DNA of 44,580 bases, from positions 1 to 44,580 of the forward strand of contig JAFABG010000033.1 in NCBI GenBank assembly GCA_023426145.1, given 5' to 3'. This stretch comes from Bacteroidota bacterium. GTDB lineage: Bacteria > Bacteroidota > Bacteroidia > Bacteroidales > Bacteroidaceae. Numbering within the stretch: position 1 is the stretch's first letter; each line of letters opens with the position of its first letter. The notes below the pieces were generated by a model. It had not been told where the DNA came from. It saw nothing but the letters and a program-made list of their open reading frames with translations, and searched no databases. The position numbers and the translations under genes are program-made. This document shows, one piece after another, positions 44,073 to 44,580 of the stretch.

Positions 44073-44459
44073 ATGATGGTAAAGGTTAAGTGTCTATTTA
44101 TATCTTCTGAAAATAAATATATTGCTACTGTGTCTGCTAATGGATTGATTGCTGCTCAGCATATTGGGACAACTTATATCGATGTGAATGAAGAGACAAG
44201 GATTGAAGTAACGGTGAAGCCTTTGGTTACTGCATTTGTTGAACCTCCGCTTTTGTTTGGGGCAACCCGAAGCGAAGTGATCGCTAAGGTGGGAGACAAT
44301 TATTCTTCATTGGATGACACTGTTTTGACTTATGTACGACCCAATGAAAATGTGGTAGGTGTAGAGATGGAGGTTGATGGTTTCTATTTAGGTGATCTGA
44401 CGACTTTTCTTCGCGAAAGATATAGGTGTCCTTATCCTATGTATCAGGATTATAAGTAA
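44073..44459 (+). CDS. Ig-like (Big_2) domain fragment, hypothetical
   Basis: This 128-residue open frame has a bacterial Ig-like stretch: NKYIATVSANGLIAAQHIGTT then YIDVNEETRIEVTVKP. The second half (about 50-128) resembles the tail of small Bacteroidales lipoproteins with one Big_2 domain, by my recollection of the family. No signal peptide or lipobox is present and the first strands of the Ig fold are missing. The frame upstream of ATG 44073 stops at 44046-44048. It may be an N-terminally truncated remnant. It follows the capsule terminator and has its own terminator. Confidence 0.6.
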   Translation: MMVKVKCLFISSENKYIATVSANGLIAAQHIGTTYIDVNEETRIEVTVKPLVTAFVEPPLLFGATRSEVIAKVGDNYSSLDDTVLTYVRPNENVVGVEMEVDGFYLGDLTTFLRERYRCPYPMYQDYK

Positions 44460-44491
44460 GCCTTCGGTAAACTCCGTACTATAGATCTAAT

Positions 44492-44533
44492 AAAACCTTG
44501 AGATTCAACTTAACAATTTTGTCTCAAGGTTTT
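44492..44533 (+). terminator. Terminator after the Ig-like gene
   Basis: aaaaccttgaga (44492-44503) pairs fully with tctcaaggtttt (44522-44533) around an 18-base loop, with T-rich sequence after it. It lies 32 bases past the stop codon. No further gene is visible before the window ends. Confidence 0.8.
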
Positions 44534-44580
44534 CTATTATTTCATTGTTTTCGATGATCTGACAGATTTCATGGTTTTCA

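Noticed and set aside
1..44580. Search for tRNA, rRNA, CRISPR arrays and insertion sequences
   Set aside because: No cloverleaf with a TTC arm, no rRNA-like block, no regularly spaced repeats and no transposase or integrase frame was seen.

Overview
The window is a chromosomal segment of an anaerobic gut-type Bacteroidales bacterium, most like Parabacteroides or Bacteroides. The evidence is Bacteroidetes-type promoters (TTTG, about 19-20 nt, then TAnnTTTG), families largely confined to this phylum (UpxY antiterminator, DUF3078, DUF4373, S9 peptidase lipoproteins) and an Hcp of the strict-anaerobe cysteine pattern. The genus is an inference; no rRNA or tRNA gene is present to fix it.

Layout. 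(1) 216-1958, minus strand: small accessory genes (Hva1/DUF2945, DUF488, cupin) and a decayed short-chain dehydrogenase. (2) 2085-6576: a nitrosative-stress region. Hcp and a partner iron-sulfur protein are divergent from a Crp/Fnr regulator, a NimA-like flavoprotein and a SMUG2-type uracil-DNA glycosylase. One perfect palindromic operator lies almost exactly midway between two promoter motifs. (3) 6780-15963: housekeeping genes, namely a small lipoprotein, an S9 peptidase, a MATE transporter, YidC, CTP synthase and a DUF3078 outer-membrane protein. (4) 16000-17763, minus strand: a DUF4373 protein, an SH3-like/WYL_2 protein and an unknown protein, with a long inverted repeat in one leader. (5) 18066-43984: a complete capsular/exopolysaccharide locus read from a textbook promoter. 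(6) 44073-44580: an Ig-like fragment and a terminator.

How the capsule locus works. UpxY probably promotes transcription through the roughly 26-kb operon. A WcaJ-type enzyme loads the first sugar phosphate onto undecaprenyl phosphate. Several glycosyltransferases, including a GT11 fucosyltransferase, extend the repeat unit. Acyltransferases and two pyruvyltransferase-family proteins decorate it. Wzx flips it, an EpsG-type Wzy polymerises it, and Wza/Wzc export it and control chain length. The 3' genes supply dTDP-L-rhamnose (rmlA, C, D, B) and GDP-L-fucose (gmd, fcl). An SDR and a MenD-like thiamine-diphosphate enzyme look like an unusual precursor or modification pathway. The middle of the locus (about 23.8-38.0 kb) is visibly more AT-rich than both flanks, as expected for an exchanged serotype cassette.

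Broken genes. Three genes appear damaged: the SDR at 1382-1958 (missing N-terminus, internal deletion and frame change), a CysE-like acetyltransferase at 25386-25958 (in-frame TAG at codon 37) and a GT4 glycosyltransferase at 36863-37994 (one-base frameshift). The last two are in the capsule locus and could change the polymer structure if real.
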